32,368 nucleotides of DNA from Polyangia bacterium (GTDB lineage Bacteria > Myxococcota_A > Polyangia > Polyangiales > Sandaracinaceae). Made by a program: the position numbers and the translations under genes. The stretch lies in the NCBI GenBank assembly GCA_030426845.1, contig JAUHXR010000069.1, positions 1-32,368 of the forward strand, in the 5' to 3' direction. This document shows positions 7,232 through 14,797 of the stretch, piece by piece (within the stretch, counting starts at the first letter, position 1; each line of letters begins with the position of its first letter). The notes below the pieces were generated by a model. It ran no database searches. It had not been told where the DNA came from and worked only from the letters and a program-made list of their open reading frames with translations.

Positions 7232-7801
7232 TCAGGCGGGGACACTCGGCGGGAAGAGCGGGCCGATCACCGCGCAGCAGATGCCGGCGCCCGGGACGCT
7301 GAAGCAGCTCGGCATGTCGCCCGCGTCGACGCCAGGGACCATGAGGCAGCTGCAGGTCGCGCAGAGGTCTCCTCCGTCGCGGCCGAAGCTGCCTGCGTCG
7401 GCGCGCGAGCCCGCGTCGGGGAACGCGATCGAGCCGTCGGGCCGGGGCGGGCTAGCGTCCGGCAGACCGAGGCCCGCGTCTCTGCGCGGCCCGCTGTCCA
7501 CGCCTGCCTCGAGCGGCCCGACGCCGGCGTCGGCCCGTCCCGCGTCGGCGATCGCCCCCGCGTCCATGCCGCCGGGCCCCGCGTCCATCGCGCCGGGGCC
7601 CGAGTCGACGTCGGTCGGGCCCGCGTCGCCCGGCCCGGAGTCCAGGCTCCCGGGCCCGGAGTCCCTCGTCTGGGCGCCCGAGTCCATGATGACCGGGCCG
7701 GCGTCGGTGCCGCCGCCCGAGTCGCAGGCCTGGACGCCGGCGAGGCCGGTGAGGAGCGCGAGCGCGCGGGTGACGCGCAGGTAGTGCGGGGTCGAAGTCA
7801 A
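7232..7801 (-). CDS. Six-cysteine lipoprotein, upstream paralogue (lipoprotein A)
   Basis: 189 residues. The TTG start at 7801 sits five bases after GGAGG, the same start codon and spacing as the downstream copy. The signal peptide ends GLAGVQAC. A long linker, about 100 residues of DAGP/DSGP-like repeats, leads to the C-terminal module C-x2-C-x-C-x13-C-x8-CC followed by AVIGPLFPPSVPA. Only the two ends are conserved between the copies: the signal region and the Cys module with IGPLFPPSV. That conservation suggests the module is the functional part and the linker only a spacer holding it away from the membrane. It is first of a three-gene set (44-base gap, then an overlap) ending in the ferritin-like protein. 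Function is unknown. Confidence 0.82.
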   Translation of the reverse strand: MTSTPHYLRVTRALALLTGLAGVQACDSGGGTDAGPVIMDSGAQTRDSGPGSLDSGPGDAGPTDVDSGPGAMDAGPGGMDAGAIADAGRADAGVGPLEAGVDSGPRRDAGLGLPDASPPRPDGSIAFPDAGSRADAGSFGRDGGDLCATCSCLMVPGVDAGDMPSCFSVPGAGICCAVIGPLFPPSVPA

Positions 7802-7832
7802 GCGGGCCTCCGTCGAGCAGGGTACCGCAGGG

Positions 7833-8282
7833 TCACGGGACGCGCACCGCGCGCAGGCGGAAGGTGACGGTGCACGGCTCGCATCGCGGCGCGAGCTGCC
7901 ACGTCGATTGCAGGGTCCCGGTCAGCACGCGGGGCGTGGACCAGCGCAGCGACCAGGCCTCGCGCACGCCGCCGGGGCACGCGTCGGCGGAGCGGAAGGA
8001 GCCCTCCGCCAGGAGGCGGTCGCCCTGGACCCGCGCGGTGTAGGTGCGGTTCACGACGTCGGCGAAGATGCGCCCGCGCGCGCGATCGAGCTGGATGTGC
8101 CGCGCGGCGAGGACGATGCGGCCGCCGCAGCCGTCGGCCTCGGGCGCGCCCTCGATCCGGTACCGCTCGACGGTCGGTCGAGGGCGGGGGGCCGGTGGCG
8201 CGTCGGTCGGGCCGGCGGCCGCGGGCGCGGCGGCGAAGGCCAGGAGCACGGCCGCGGCCCAGGCGAGGTGCGCAGATCGCAT
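7833..8282 (-). CDS. Small secreted protein of unknown function
   Basis: 149 residues from ATG 8282. It has a clear signal peptide (MRSAHLAWAAAVLLAFAAA, cleavage near AAAGP) and a short proline-rich segment. A beta-rich domain of about 110 residues follows, with alternating hydrophobic strands (GGRIVLAARHIQLDRARG, TGTLQSTWQL, CTVTFRLRAVRV) and four Cys likely to form two disulfides. I recognise no family; the pattern would suit a small beta-barrel or beta-sandwich in the periplasm. The gene ends 31 bases before the twin lipoprotein operon on the same strand, so co-transcription with it is possible but unproven. Confidence 0.72.
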   Translation of the reverse strand: MRSAHLAWAAAVLLAFAAAPAAAGPTDAPPAPRPRPTVERYRIEGAPEADGCGGRIVLAARHIQLDRARGRIFADVVNRTYTARVQGDRLLAEGSFRSADACPGGVREAWSLRWSTPRVLTGTLQSTWQLAPRCEPCTVTFRLRAVRVP

Positions 8283-8437
8283 GGGGGGAGGATAGCCAAC
8301 GAGCCCCGATCCCCCACCCGCGAGGATCGGGCCGACGCCGCGGGCGCCCGCTACCCTGTGTGGCTCGCACTCGAAATTGACGAAGCGCGCCGCGAGGCAA
8401 GCTCGCGACGCGCTCCGCAACATCCTGAGTCGAGGGG

Positions 8438-8566
8438 CTACTTGCCCTTCTTCGCGCCCTTCGCCGCGGGCGCCGCCACCGGGGCGGCCGCGGGCGCCTT
8501 GGCCTTGTTGCCAGCCTTCTTCTGGGTCTGCTTGCGCTTCTTGTCCTTCGGGCTCTTGTCTCCCAT
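8438..8566 (-). CDS. 42-residue lysine/alanine-rich basic protein
   Basis: The start is well defined: ATG at 8566 follows a near-perfect GAGGAGGG ribosome binding site. The product begins MGDKSPKDKKRKQTQKK and continues as a Lys/Ala/Pro-rich tail ending KGAKKGK. It resembles the small MGDKSPK-type proteins seen across several bacterial phyla and the tails of histone H1-like proteins, so binding to DNA or RNA is plausible. The resemblance is by composition only. About 155 bases separate it from the downstream secreted-protein gene, and I see nothing supported in that gap. Confidence 0.75.
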   Translation of the reverse strand: MGDKSPKDKKRKQTQKKAGNKAKAPAAAPVAAPAAKGAKKGK

Positions 8567-8680
8567 GGCACCCTCCTCGGTGAACGCCTGGGTCGGTGAG
8601 GGCCTCGCCCTCGGGAGCCCGCACAGCAACGCGTGTGCCACGCTCGTCGCGACGCGGCGCCACCGATCGTCGGTCGCGGA

Positions 8681-8729
8681 GTGCAGCGGTTGCACGGGCC
8701 GGGCGTGCAAGGCGTGCACGAGCGTGCCC
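8681..8729. promoter_or_regulatory. Clustered TGCAC/GTGCA motifs in a divergent intergenic region
   Basis: The 215-base gap between the lysine-rich gene (start 8566, minus) and the DUF2330 gene (start 8782, plus) contains an inverted repeat TTGCAC (8690-8695) / GTGCAA (8705-8710) with a 9-base spacer. GCGTGC also recurs every 9 bases at 8704, 8713 and 8722. This could be an operator for the divergent genes. No promoter hexamers are clear. Confidence 0.25.
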
Positions 8730-8781
8730 GCTGCCCTCCGGAATCGGGCTGGCACGAAGGCTGAACGGCTGCGCGGCAGCC

Positions 8782-10056
8782 ATGCGACGACCCGCCCTCG
8801 TGCTGAGCCTGCTCTCCCTCGCGCTCGCGCCCGTCAGCGCGCGCGCCTTCGTCGGCCCAGCGCTGGACGGCGCGGTCGCGCCAAGCCCGGAGCCGGCGAG
8901 CGTCGTGGTCTTCCGGGTCGGGCGCGACACGATCGTGACCTTCCGTCCGCCGCGTGGCGCGCGCGCGGGCGCCCCGCTCCTTCTGCCGGTCCCCGGATCG
9001 ATCGGGGTGGACGACGTGCGCACGCTCCGCGGCGACGCGCTCGATCGCGTGGAGACCCTGACCGAGCCGCGGCTGGTCGAGCTCTGGGAGCGCGACCCGT
9101 GCGAGCGCGCGAGCCCCGGCAGCCCGGGCCAGCGGGGCGGGGAGGCCCGGCCGACCGCCGAAGCGCGCCTCGACCGGGACGGCTACGCGATCACGGTGAT
9201 GCGCCCGCGCAGCGCGGCCGGGCTGGTGGGATGGCTGCGGGGCCACGGCTACCCGACGCCGCCCCGGCTCGAGGCGGCGGCGCGCGCCTACGTCCAGCGC
9301 GGCTACGCGTTCGTGGTGGCCCGCCCGCGGCCCGGGGTGGTGGGCCAGCCGCCGCTCCGCCTCCACGTGCGGAGCGACCGGCTCGTCCTGCCGCTGGCGC
9401 TCGCCGATCGCGCGTCCGATCCGCTGGTCGTCCACGTGATCGCGCCCGAGCGCTACCGCGCGGTCGACCGCGCCAACGTGCTCGTGCCCACGGACCTGGC
9501 GCTGCACCCCCGCGCCCGCGAGCGCTTCGACGAGGTGTACGCGACGATCCTGGATCGCGTCCTCGCGCGTCACCCGGGGGCCGCGGTGACCGAGTACGCG
9601 GCGCCGCTCGGGACCTGCGTCGCGTGCCCGACCGAGCCCCTCACCGACGCGGACGTCGACGCCCTCGGCGGCGACGTGCTCGGCCCCGCGCGCCCGGCCC
9701 TCGACCGCCTCGTCCTCACGCGCCTGCGCGTGCCGGTGGGGGCCGACGTGGAGCTGGCTCCGGCGCCGCCGCTCCGACCGGCCCGCTCGGCCGCTCAGGC
9801 CGCGCGCCGGCCGCCGCGCCGCGCGCAGGCCTACGCGGCGCGCTTCGCGATTCAGCACACGTGGGACGCTCCCCGTCAGTGCGCTGCCCCCGCGCGTCCT
9901 CGCTGGGGCGCCGCGCTCGGTCGCGGACGGCCGCCCGTCCGGGTGGCCGCGCCGACCCGGGAGATCATCGAGACCGGGCACCTCCGCCGCTATCTCCTGA
10001 CGTGGACCCCGGTGCTCCGGATCCCGTCGCGCGGCGACGCGGCCCCCGCCGACTGA
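8782..10056 (+). CDS. DUF2330 family exported protein
   Basis: 424 residues from ATG 8782. A signal peptide (MRRPALVLSLLSLALAPVSARA) precedes the mature protein. The sequence follows the DUF2330 pattern: an early FVGPALDGA, VVVFRVGRDTIVTFRP, LLLPVPGSIGVDDVRTL, a paired LVELWERDPCE, AGLVGWLRGHGYPTP, PLRLHVRSDRLVLPL, VLVPTDLALHP and TEYAAPLGTCVACPTEPLT. The family occurs mainly in myxobacteria and cyanobacteria and has no known biochemical role. The CVAC pair near residue 275 is typical. The Cys-bearing position suits an exported protein. The last 100 residues are Arg/Pro/Ala rich and less conserved. It is followed 13 bases later by the TatA/B-like gene, so the two are probably co-transcribed. 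Confidence 0.85.
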   Translation: MRRPALVLSLLSLALAPVSARAFVGPALDGAVAPSPEPASVVVFRVGRDTIVTFRPPRGARAGAPLLLPVPGSIGVDDVRTLRGDALDRVETLTEPRLVELWERDPCERASPGSPGQRGGEARPTAEARLDRDGYAITVMRPRSAAGLVGWLRGHGYPTPPRLEAAARAYVQRGYAFVVARPRPGVVGQPPLRLHVRSDRLVLPLALADRASDPLVVHVIAPERYRAVDRANVLVPTDLALHPRARERFDEVYATILDRVLARHPGAAVTEYAAPLGTCVACPTEPLTDADVDALGGDVLGPARPALDRLVLTRLRVPVGADVELAPAPPLRPARSAAQAARRPPRRAQAYAARFAIQHTWDAPRQCAAPARPRWGAALGRGRPPVRVAAPTREIIETGHLRRYLLTWTPVLRIPSRGDAAPAD

Positions 10057-10069
10057 TAGACTCCCCGCG

Positions 10070-10303
10070 ATGTTCGGGCTGGGTTGGATCGAGCTGCTGG
10101 TCATCGCGGGCGTGATCATGCTGTTCGCGGGCCCGGCCGGGGTGCGCAAGGTCGTGCGGACCGTCCAGAGCCTCAAGCAGACCAAGGACGAGCTCACGGG
10201 CGGCTCCGCGCTCGACAAGCTGCAGAAGGTCGACGAGCTCCTCGGGGGCGAGCGCGACGAGCCCGAGGCCCCGGCCGACGAGCCGGCCGACCGCGCGCCC
10301 TGA
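10070..10303 (+). CDS. TatA/TatB-like small membrane protein
   Basis: 77 residues. One N-terminal membrane helix (MFGLGWIELLVIAGVIMLFAG) is followed by a Gly-Pro hinge, an amphipathic helix (VRKVVRTVQSLKQTKDEL) and an acidic Pro/Ala tail. This is the layout of TatA/TatB subunits of the twin-arginine translocase, and MFGLGWIELLVI closely resembles the TatA/B start. The usual Phe-Gly hinge is replaced by Phe-Ala-Gly-Pro, closer to the TatB LGP form. No tatC lies in the window, so it may be an orphan paralogue. The alternative is an unrelated single-pass protein. Confidence 0.65.
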   Translation: MFGLGWIELLVIAGVIMLFAGPAGVRKVVRTVQSLKQTKDELTGGSALDKLQKVDELLGGERDEPEAPADEPADRAP

Positions 10304-10332
10304 GCCGCGCCGCTCGGACGCGCGTCGCCGTG

Positions 10333-10411
10333 CGTCTCGTGTCGCAGCGTCTCGTGTCGCAGCCGCGTCGCAGCGTTCCGCGTCGCAGCCGCGTCGCAGC
10401 CGCGTCGCAGC
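10333..10411. repeat. Short irregular tandem repeat, six copies of GTCGCAGC
   Basis: GTCGCAGC occurs at 10341, 10356, 10367, 10382, 10393 and 10404, spaced 15, 11, 15, 11 and 11 bases. The units are built from CGTCTCGT- and CGC-flanked versions. It fills the gap between the convergent TatA-like gene and the first VWA gene. It is not a CRISPR array: units are too short and there are no spacers. Confidence 0.75.
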
Positions 10412-10415
10412 GCGT

Positions 10416-11615
10416 TCAGCGGCGCAGGGCGTAGACGAGCCGATCGATCGCGCCCGACAGGTCGCTGGTGCAGACCGAGGCCATCGCCACCCGCGCCCCC
10501 CGCGCCTCGAGCCCCTGCGCGAGCCGTGCTTCGCGGACCGGGGGGAACGCGAGGCCGGTGCCGGGCTCGTTGCACGAGGGGACCAAGCGGGTCGGGTTCA
10601 TCGGATCGGACCGCTGCTCCATGCGGTCGTCGCGGACTTCGGGGTCGGGGCTGATCAGCGCGGGCCAGTCGGTGGGCCCGTCCACCGGCGTCTGGAGATC
10701 GACCGGCACCCCGACGATCGGGACGAAGACCAATCGATCGGGAGCCCGGCGGAGCTGGAGGAGCCCCTCGACGTAGCGCTCGATCGGGTGCATCGCGGCT
10801 TGCGCGTGCACGAAGCACCGCAGGTTGAGATCTGCGGTGTAGACGGCGCTCGACGGGTTGAACAGGTCGGGGTCGCGCGCCGAGCAGTCCTCCTCGTCCG
10901 AGAGGGTGACGATGGCGAGCAGCGAGTCGTCGCGGACGAAGCCCTGGTGCCGGTCGTCGCCGTGGCCGAGCGTGTCGCCGAAGAAGCGGGGCGGCTCGTA
11001 GCCCGGCGCGGTGCCCGGGGTTGGCCGGGCGGGGCTCAGCGCCTTGAGGAGGGCCTCGAGGGGCTGCTCGAAGCCGCAGCCGCCGGTGCCATGGCTCAGG
11101 CAAGCCAGGTCCCGCGCCGGCTCGAGCGCCGGGTCGGTGGCTCGCCGCTGGAGCCACCGGGGATACTCGGGCACGCACCCAATGATGGCGAGGAGGCCGG
11201 CGGTCCGGAGCACGCCGTCGTCGCCGAAGCTCGAGTTGACGCACGTGGGGAGGGTGAAGCCGCCGGTGCCCATGTCGGTGGTGACGACGCCCGCCTGGAC
11301 CGTCTCGAACGGCTGGAGGTCGGCGACGCCGTCGCCGTCGACGTCGCCGCTCGCGAGGATCTCGAAGAGCCGCGGGAGCTCGGCGGTGAGGTTGGCCTGC
11401 TCCTCGGTCATGCTCCCGGAGTTGTCGATGACGAAGAGCAGGTCCAGGTCGGTCGCGAGGGCCGAGGGAGGGCCGGCATCGGGGATGCTCGGGGGCCCGG
11501 CGTCGGCCGGAGGATCGGCCGGCGTGGGGCAGCCGACCAGCAGCGCGAGGCCGAGCCAGGACGCGGCTCGTCGGTCCGGGGCGGCGCGGTCGTCGGGGCG
11601 TTGAGGGTCTCGCAC
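10416..11615 (-). CDS. VWA-domain lipoprotein, copy 1
   Basis: 399 residues from GTG 11615. The N-terminus has a basic stretch, a hydrophobic core and a lipobox-like LLVGC, then a DAGPPS linker. The von Willebrand A domain begins at LDLLFVIDNSGSM, whose D-x-S-x-S is the MIDAS metal site. A calcium-type loop DVDGDGVAD and DMGTGGFTLPTC follow. Conserved Cys residues (PTC, IGC, DLAC, GGCGFEQP, EEDCSARD, LRCF, PSC, VCT) suggest several disulfides. In this family the domain binds protein or ligand through a divalent ion on the cell surface. It is one of three paralogues in a row with the copies at 11695-12867 and 14798-15976. The downstream 3' region is the GTCGCAGC repeat. Confidence 0.85.
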   Translation of the reverse strand: MRDPQRPDDRAAPDRRAASWLGLALLVGCPTPADPPADAGPPSIPDAGPPSALATDLDLLFVIDNSGSMTEEQANLTAELPRLFEILASGDVDGDGVADLQPFETVQAGVVTTDMGTGGFTLPTCVNSSFGDDGVLRTAGLLAIIGCVPEYPRWLQRRATDPALEPARDLACLSHGTGGCGFEQPLEALLKALSPARPTPGTAPGYEPPRFFGDTLGHGDDRHQGFVRDDSLLAIVTLSDEEDCSARDPDLFNPSSAVYTADLNLRCFVHAQAAMHPIERYVEGLLQLRRAPDRLVFVPIVGVPVDLQTPVDGPTDWPALISPDPEVRDDRMEQRSDPMNPTRLVPSCNEPGTGLAFPPVREARLAQGLEARGARVAMASVCTSDLSGAIDRLVYALRR

Positions 11616-11670
11616 GCCCCTGAGTCGCGCAAGGTACGTGCCCGGAGGTCCTTCGTGGCGCTCCGGGCTC

Positions 11671-11695
11671 AGGCCGCCACCGGGGTTGGCGGCCT
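11671..11695 (-). terminator. Hairpin at the 3' end of VWA copy 2
   Basis: A perfect 9-bp stem (AGGCCGCCA 11671-11679 with TGGCGGCCT 11687-11695) closes a 7-base loop CCGGGGT as read on the plus strand. It touches the TGA of VWA copy 2. There is no T tract. The same loop and inner stem recur at 14774-14790 downstream of VWA copy 3. Confidence 0.5.
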
Positions 11696-12867
11696 CAGCG
11701 GCGCAGGGTGCGCGCGAGGACCTCGACCGCGTCGGCGAGGTCGCTCGTGCAGATCGACGCCAGGCCCACGCGCGCGCCGCGCTCCTCGAGCATGGAGGCG
11801 ACGCGAACGATCCGGAGGGGGGGGAACGCGAGCCCGGTGTCCGCTTCGTTGCACGAGGGGAACAGCCGCGTCGGGCTGGCGGGGTCGACGCGCTGGCGCA
11901 TCCGGTCGTCGCGTACCGACAGGTCCGCGCCGATGAGCGGCGGGAAGTCGATCGGCTGACCGGGCCCGGGCTCGAGGTCGCGCGGGATGCCGACGATCGG
12001 CATGAAGGCGAGGCGGTCGGGGCTGCGGCGCAGCTGGAGCAAGCCGTCGACGTAGCGGTCGAGCGGGTGGAGCGCCTCGCCCGCGAACGCGAAGCAACGC
12101 AGGTTGAGGTCCGCGTTGTAGGCCGCGCTGTCCCGGTTGAACAGCTCGGGGTCGCGCGCCGAGCAGTCGTCCTCGTCGGAGAAGACGACGATCGCGAGGA
12201 GCGAGTCGTCGCGCACGAAGCCCGCGTGGGCGCGGTCGCCGTGACCGGCGGTGTTGCCGAGGAACCGCGGCGAGGCGTAGTTGGCCGCGGTGCCCGCGTT
12301 CGCGGCCGCGGGGCTGAGCGCCTTGAGGACCGCCTCGAGGGGCTGCTCGAACCCGCAGCCGCGCGTCCCCGCGCTGAGGCAGGTGAGCGGCCGCGCGATC
12401 GCCTCGGGCGCGTCGCTCGCGCGCCACTCGATGAAGGATGGGTAGCTCGCCGCGCACCAGAGCGGGGCGGCGGGGGCGCTCGCGGTGCGGAGGATCCCGT
12501 CGTCGCCGAAGCTGGAGTTGGCGCAGGTCGGGACGGTGAAGCCGCCGGTGCCCATGTCGGCCGTGATCACACCCGCGTGCACGGTGTCGAACGGGCGGAA
12601 GTCTGCGACGCGGTCCCCGTCGAGGTCGCCCGTCGCGAGGATCTGGAAGAGCCACGGGAGCTGCGCGGCCAGGGCCTGCTGCTCGGACGTCAGGCTCCCG
12701 GACGTGTCGATCAGGAACAGCAGGTCCAGGTCGGTCGCGACCGGGAGCGGAGCGCCCGCGTCGAAGGGCCCCGAGTCGCCGGCTCCCGCGTCCGTATCGC
12801 GCGCGCCGCCGCAGGACGCGCTCGCCAGCGCCAGGAGGCACGCGGCCAAGCGCGGGAGCGCGTACAC
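11695..12867 (-). CDS. VWA-domain lipoprotein, copy 2
   Basis: 390 residues. I chose the GTG at 12867 because GGAGGA lies six bases upstream, it begins directly with a signal peptide (VYALPRLAACLLALASASC, lipobox ASASC), and it leaves a 23-base gap after the Cys-repeat gene. An ATG at 12903 would overlap that gene. After a DAGAGDSGP linker the VWA domain carries MIDAS DTSGSL, then DLDGDRVAD, DMGTGGFTVPTC, GCGFEQPLEAVLKALSP and DEDDCSARDPELFN. It is the same order of motifs and Cys as copy 1. The calcium-type loop is altered here (DLDGDR rather than DVDGDG). It is probably co-transcribed with the upstream Cys-repeat lipoprotein gene. Confidence 0.86.
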   Translation of the reverse strand: MYALPRLAACLLALASASCGGARDTDAGAGDSGPFDAGAPLPVATDLDLLFLIDTSGSLTSEQQALAAQLPWLFQILATGDLDGDRVADFRPFDTVHAGVITADMGTGGFTVPTCANSSFGDDGILRTASAPAAPLWCAASYPSFIEWRASDAPEAIARPLTCLSAGTRGCGFEQPLEAVLKALSPAAANAGTAANYASPRFLGNTAGHGDRAHAGFVRDDSLLAIVVFSDEDDCSARDPELFNRDSAAYNADLNLRCFAFAGEALHPLDRYVDGLLQLRRSPDRLAFMPIVGIPRDLEPGPGQPIDFPPLIGADLSVRDDRMRQRVDPASPTRLFPSCNEADTGLAFPPLRIVRVASMLEERGARVGLASICTSDLADAVEVLARTLRR

Positions 12868-12890
12868 GCGCGTCCTCCGCGACCCTCGCG

Positions 12891-14690
12891 CTACCGGCAG
12901 CACAGCGGCACGCCGCAGGACTCACTCACCGAGCTCGTGCAGGTCATGGTCGAGATGCAGCCGGGGAACATCGGTCCGCGCGTGTAGAACGGTGAGCTGC
13001 CGTCGACGTGCACGTAGATGTTGGCCGCGCCGCCGCAGGCGCAGGTCGCCGCGCCTCCCGTGCAGGAGCAGCCGGAGGTCGACAGGTAGCTGAGGACGGT
13101 GGGCGCGCAGAGGGTGGAGCCAGGGCAGAGATCCCAGCCCGCGCCGAGCGCCATGCACGACGTGCGCGCGGTGGCCTGGTCGGCGGCCGACACCGTGCTC
13201 GGCATGTAGACGCAGGTGGTGCCCTCGAAGATGCCCGGGCAGGGGTTGATCCCGCAGAAGCCCATGGTGCACGTGCCGGTGGCGCAGTCGCTCGCGACCG
13301 CGCACCGGTCGTTGTCGGGGCAGCGGGGGCAGGCGGTGGAGCCGCCGCAGTCGACGTCGGTCTCGCCGCCGTTGGTCACGCCGTCGGCGCAGGTGGGCGC
13401 GTCGCAGGTGCCGCCCGTGCAGACGCCGGAGAGGCAGTCGGTCCCCACGACGCAGGCCAGCCCGTCGGCGCAGCCGAGGCACGTGCCGCCGCCGCAGTCG
13501 ATGTCGGTCTCGGCCCCGTTGAGGAGGCCGTCGCCGCAGCCCGCCGCGTTGCAGCGCATCGAGGCCCCGTCGCAGAGACCCGAGAGGCAGTCCGCCGGGC
13601 CGGTGCACATCAACCCGGTGCCGCAGCCCCCACACACGCTCCCGCCGCAGTCCACGTCGGTCTCGTCCTGGTTGCGCACCGAGTCGGAGCAGCTGACGCA
13701 CACGCCGGCCTCGCAGACGCCCGAGGCGCAGTCGGTCGGCCCGGTGCAGGTGGCGCCGTCCGCGCAGGCCGCGCAGTTGGGCCCGCCGCAGTCGACGTCG
13801 GACTCGCCCTGGTTCTGCACGCCGTCGGTGCAGCTGATGCAAACGTTGCTGTCGCACGTGCCGTCGAGGCAGTCGCCGTCGACGAGGCACATCTGGCCGG
13901 CCGCGCACGGGTCGCAGGTCGCGCCGCCGCAGTCGACGTCCGTCTCATCGCCGTTGGTGGTCATGTCCACGCAGGACACGCAGCCCATCGCCACGCAGCG
14001 GTTGCTCACGCAGTCCGCGTCGATGAGGCAGCCGAGCGTGTCGGCGCAGGGCGGGCAGGTCGCGCCGCCGCAGTCGAGGCTCGTCTCGTCCTGGTTCTGC
14101 ACGTTGTCGTTGCAGGCCGCGGCCGTGCACTCGCCCATCGCGCAGATCTGGCTCTCGCAGTCGCCGTTGGTCACGCAGTCGAGGCTCGGGCCGCAGGGCG
14201 GGCACATGGAGCCGCCGCAGTCGACGTCCGTCTCGTCGAGGTTCTGGAGGCCGTCCTCGCACGAGCTCATCGTGCACTCGCCGGCCCGGCAGCGGCCGCT
14301 GAGGCACTGGTCGTTCGAGGAGCAGGTCTGGCCGCCGCCGCAGAGGGGGCAGGGGTCTGCCCCGCAGTCCACGCCCGTCTCGGTCCCGTTGCGCACGCCG
14401 TCCATGCAGGTGGGCGTCAGGCACCGGCCGCGGCCGCAGACCCCGCTCTCGCAGTCGGTGCCCGCGCCGCAGGGCTCCCCGTCGGCGCAGGCGTCGCACG
14501 AGCCGCCGCAGTCGATGCCCGTCTCGTCGCCGTTGCGCTCGCCGTCGTCGCAGAGCGCGCCGGGCGGGCCGGCGTCCATCGGGCCGGAGTCGCGCCGGGC
14601 ACCTGCGTCGAACCCGGGGGGATCGCCGTCACAGCCGACGAGGGCGAGGGGCGAGAGGAGCGCGAGACACGCGAGCTGGCGGTACTTCAT
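12891..14690 (-). CDS. Cysteine-rich repeat lipoprotein (nine repeats)
   Basis: 599 residues from ATG 14690 (MKYRQLACLALLSPLALVGC, a good lipoprotein signal). After a DAGARRDSGPMDAGP linker come nine repeats of about 45-49 residues with consensus C-x-DG-x-x-NGDETDVDCGG-x-x-C-x-x-CADG-x-x-C, ending DC-x-SG-x-C-x-x-G-x-C, eight Cys per repeat. The acidic N-x-DETD-x-DCGG core looks like a calcium site. Repeats of this kind are common on surface proteins of myxobacteria. The last 115 residues form a different Cys-rich domain (ARTSCMALGAGWDLCPG, then GCSCTGG and CACGG) ending VPLCCR, loosely similar to lectin-like sugar-binding folds; that similarity is weak. A long extracellular stalk with a C-terminal binding head is my inference. 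It sits between VWA copies 3 and 2. Confidence 0.85.
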   Translation of the reverse strand: MKYRQLACLALLSPLALVGCDGDPPGFDAGARRDSGPMDAGPPGALCDDGERNGDETGIDCGGSCDACADGEPCGAGTDCESGVCGRGRCLTPTCMDGVRNGTETGVDCGADPCPLCGGGQTCSSNDQCLSGRCRAGECTMSSCEDGLQNLDETDVDCGGSMCPPCGPSLDCVTNGDCESQICAMGECTAAACNDNVQNQDETSLDCGGATCPPCADTLGCLIDADCVSNRCVAMGCVSCVDMTTNGDETDVDCGGATCDPCAAGQMCLVDGDCLDGTCDSNVCISCTDGVQNQGESDVDCGGPNCAACADGATCTGPTDCASGVCEAGVCVSCSDSVRNQDETDVDCGGSVCGGCGTGLMCTGPADCLSGLCDGASMRCNAAGCGDGLLNGAETDIDCGGGTCLGCADGLACVVGTDCLSGVCTGGTCDAPTCADGVTNGGETDVDCGGSTACPRCPDNDRCAVASDCATGTCTMGFCGINPCPGIFEGTTCVYMPSTVSAADQATARTSCMALGAGWDLCPGSTLCAPTVLSYLSTSGCSCTGGAATCACGGAANIYVHVDGSSPFYTRGPMFPGCISTMTCTSSVSESCGVPLCCR

Positions 14691-14773
14691 ACACCCACCC
14701 AAGCCTACTTCCCCGATCGAGGCAAGCCGGACGCGTGCGCGGCCCTCGCCCGATCCTCTGGACCGTCACCGCG

Positions 14774-14790
14774 CGCCACCGGGGTTGGCG
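14774..14790 (-). terminator. Hairpin at the 3' end of VWA copy 3
   Basis: CGCCA (14774-14778) pairs with TGGCG (14786-14790) around the loop CCGGGGT, the same loop as at 11671-11695, in the same position just past the stop of a VWA gene. The outer stem pairs are not conserved. There is no T tract, so a role in RNA stability is as likely as termination. Confidence 0.35.
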
Positions 14791-14797
14791 AGCCGGC

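Noticed and set aside
5989-7245. A 418-residue version of the ferritin-like protein extending through the upstream lipoprotein gene
   Set aside because: The extension is an out-of-frame shadow of the lipoprotein linker; the GTG at 6819 overlapping the upstream stop is the sensible start.
10333-10411. CRISPR array
   Set aside because: Repeat units are 8-15 bases and there are no unique spacers or cas genes.
7798-11244. Long minus-strand frame running through several genes
   Set aside because: It crosses the start and stop of well-supported genes on both strands and encodes Arg/Pro-rich shadow sequence only.
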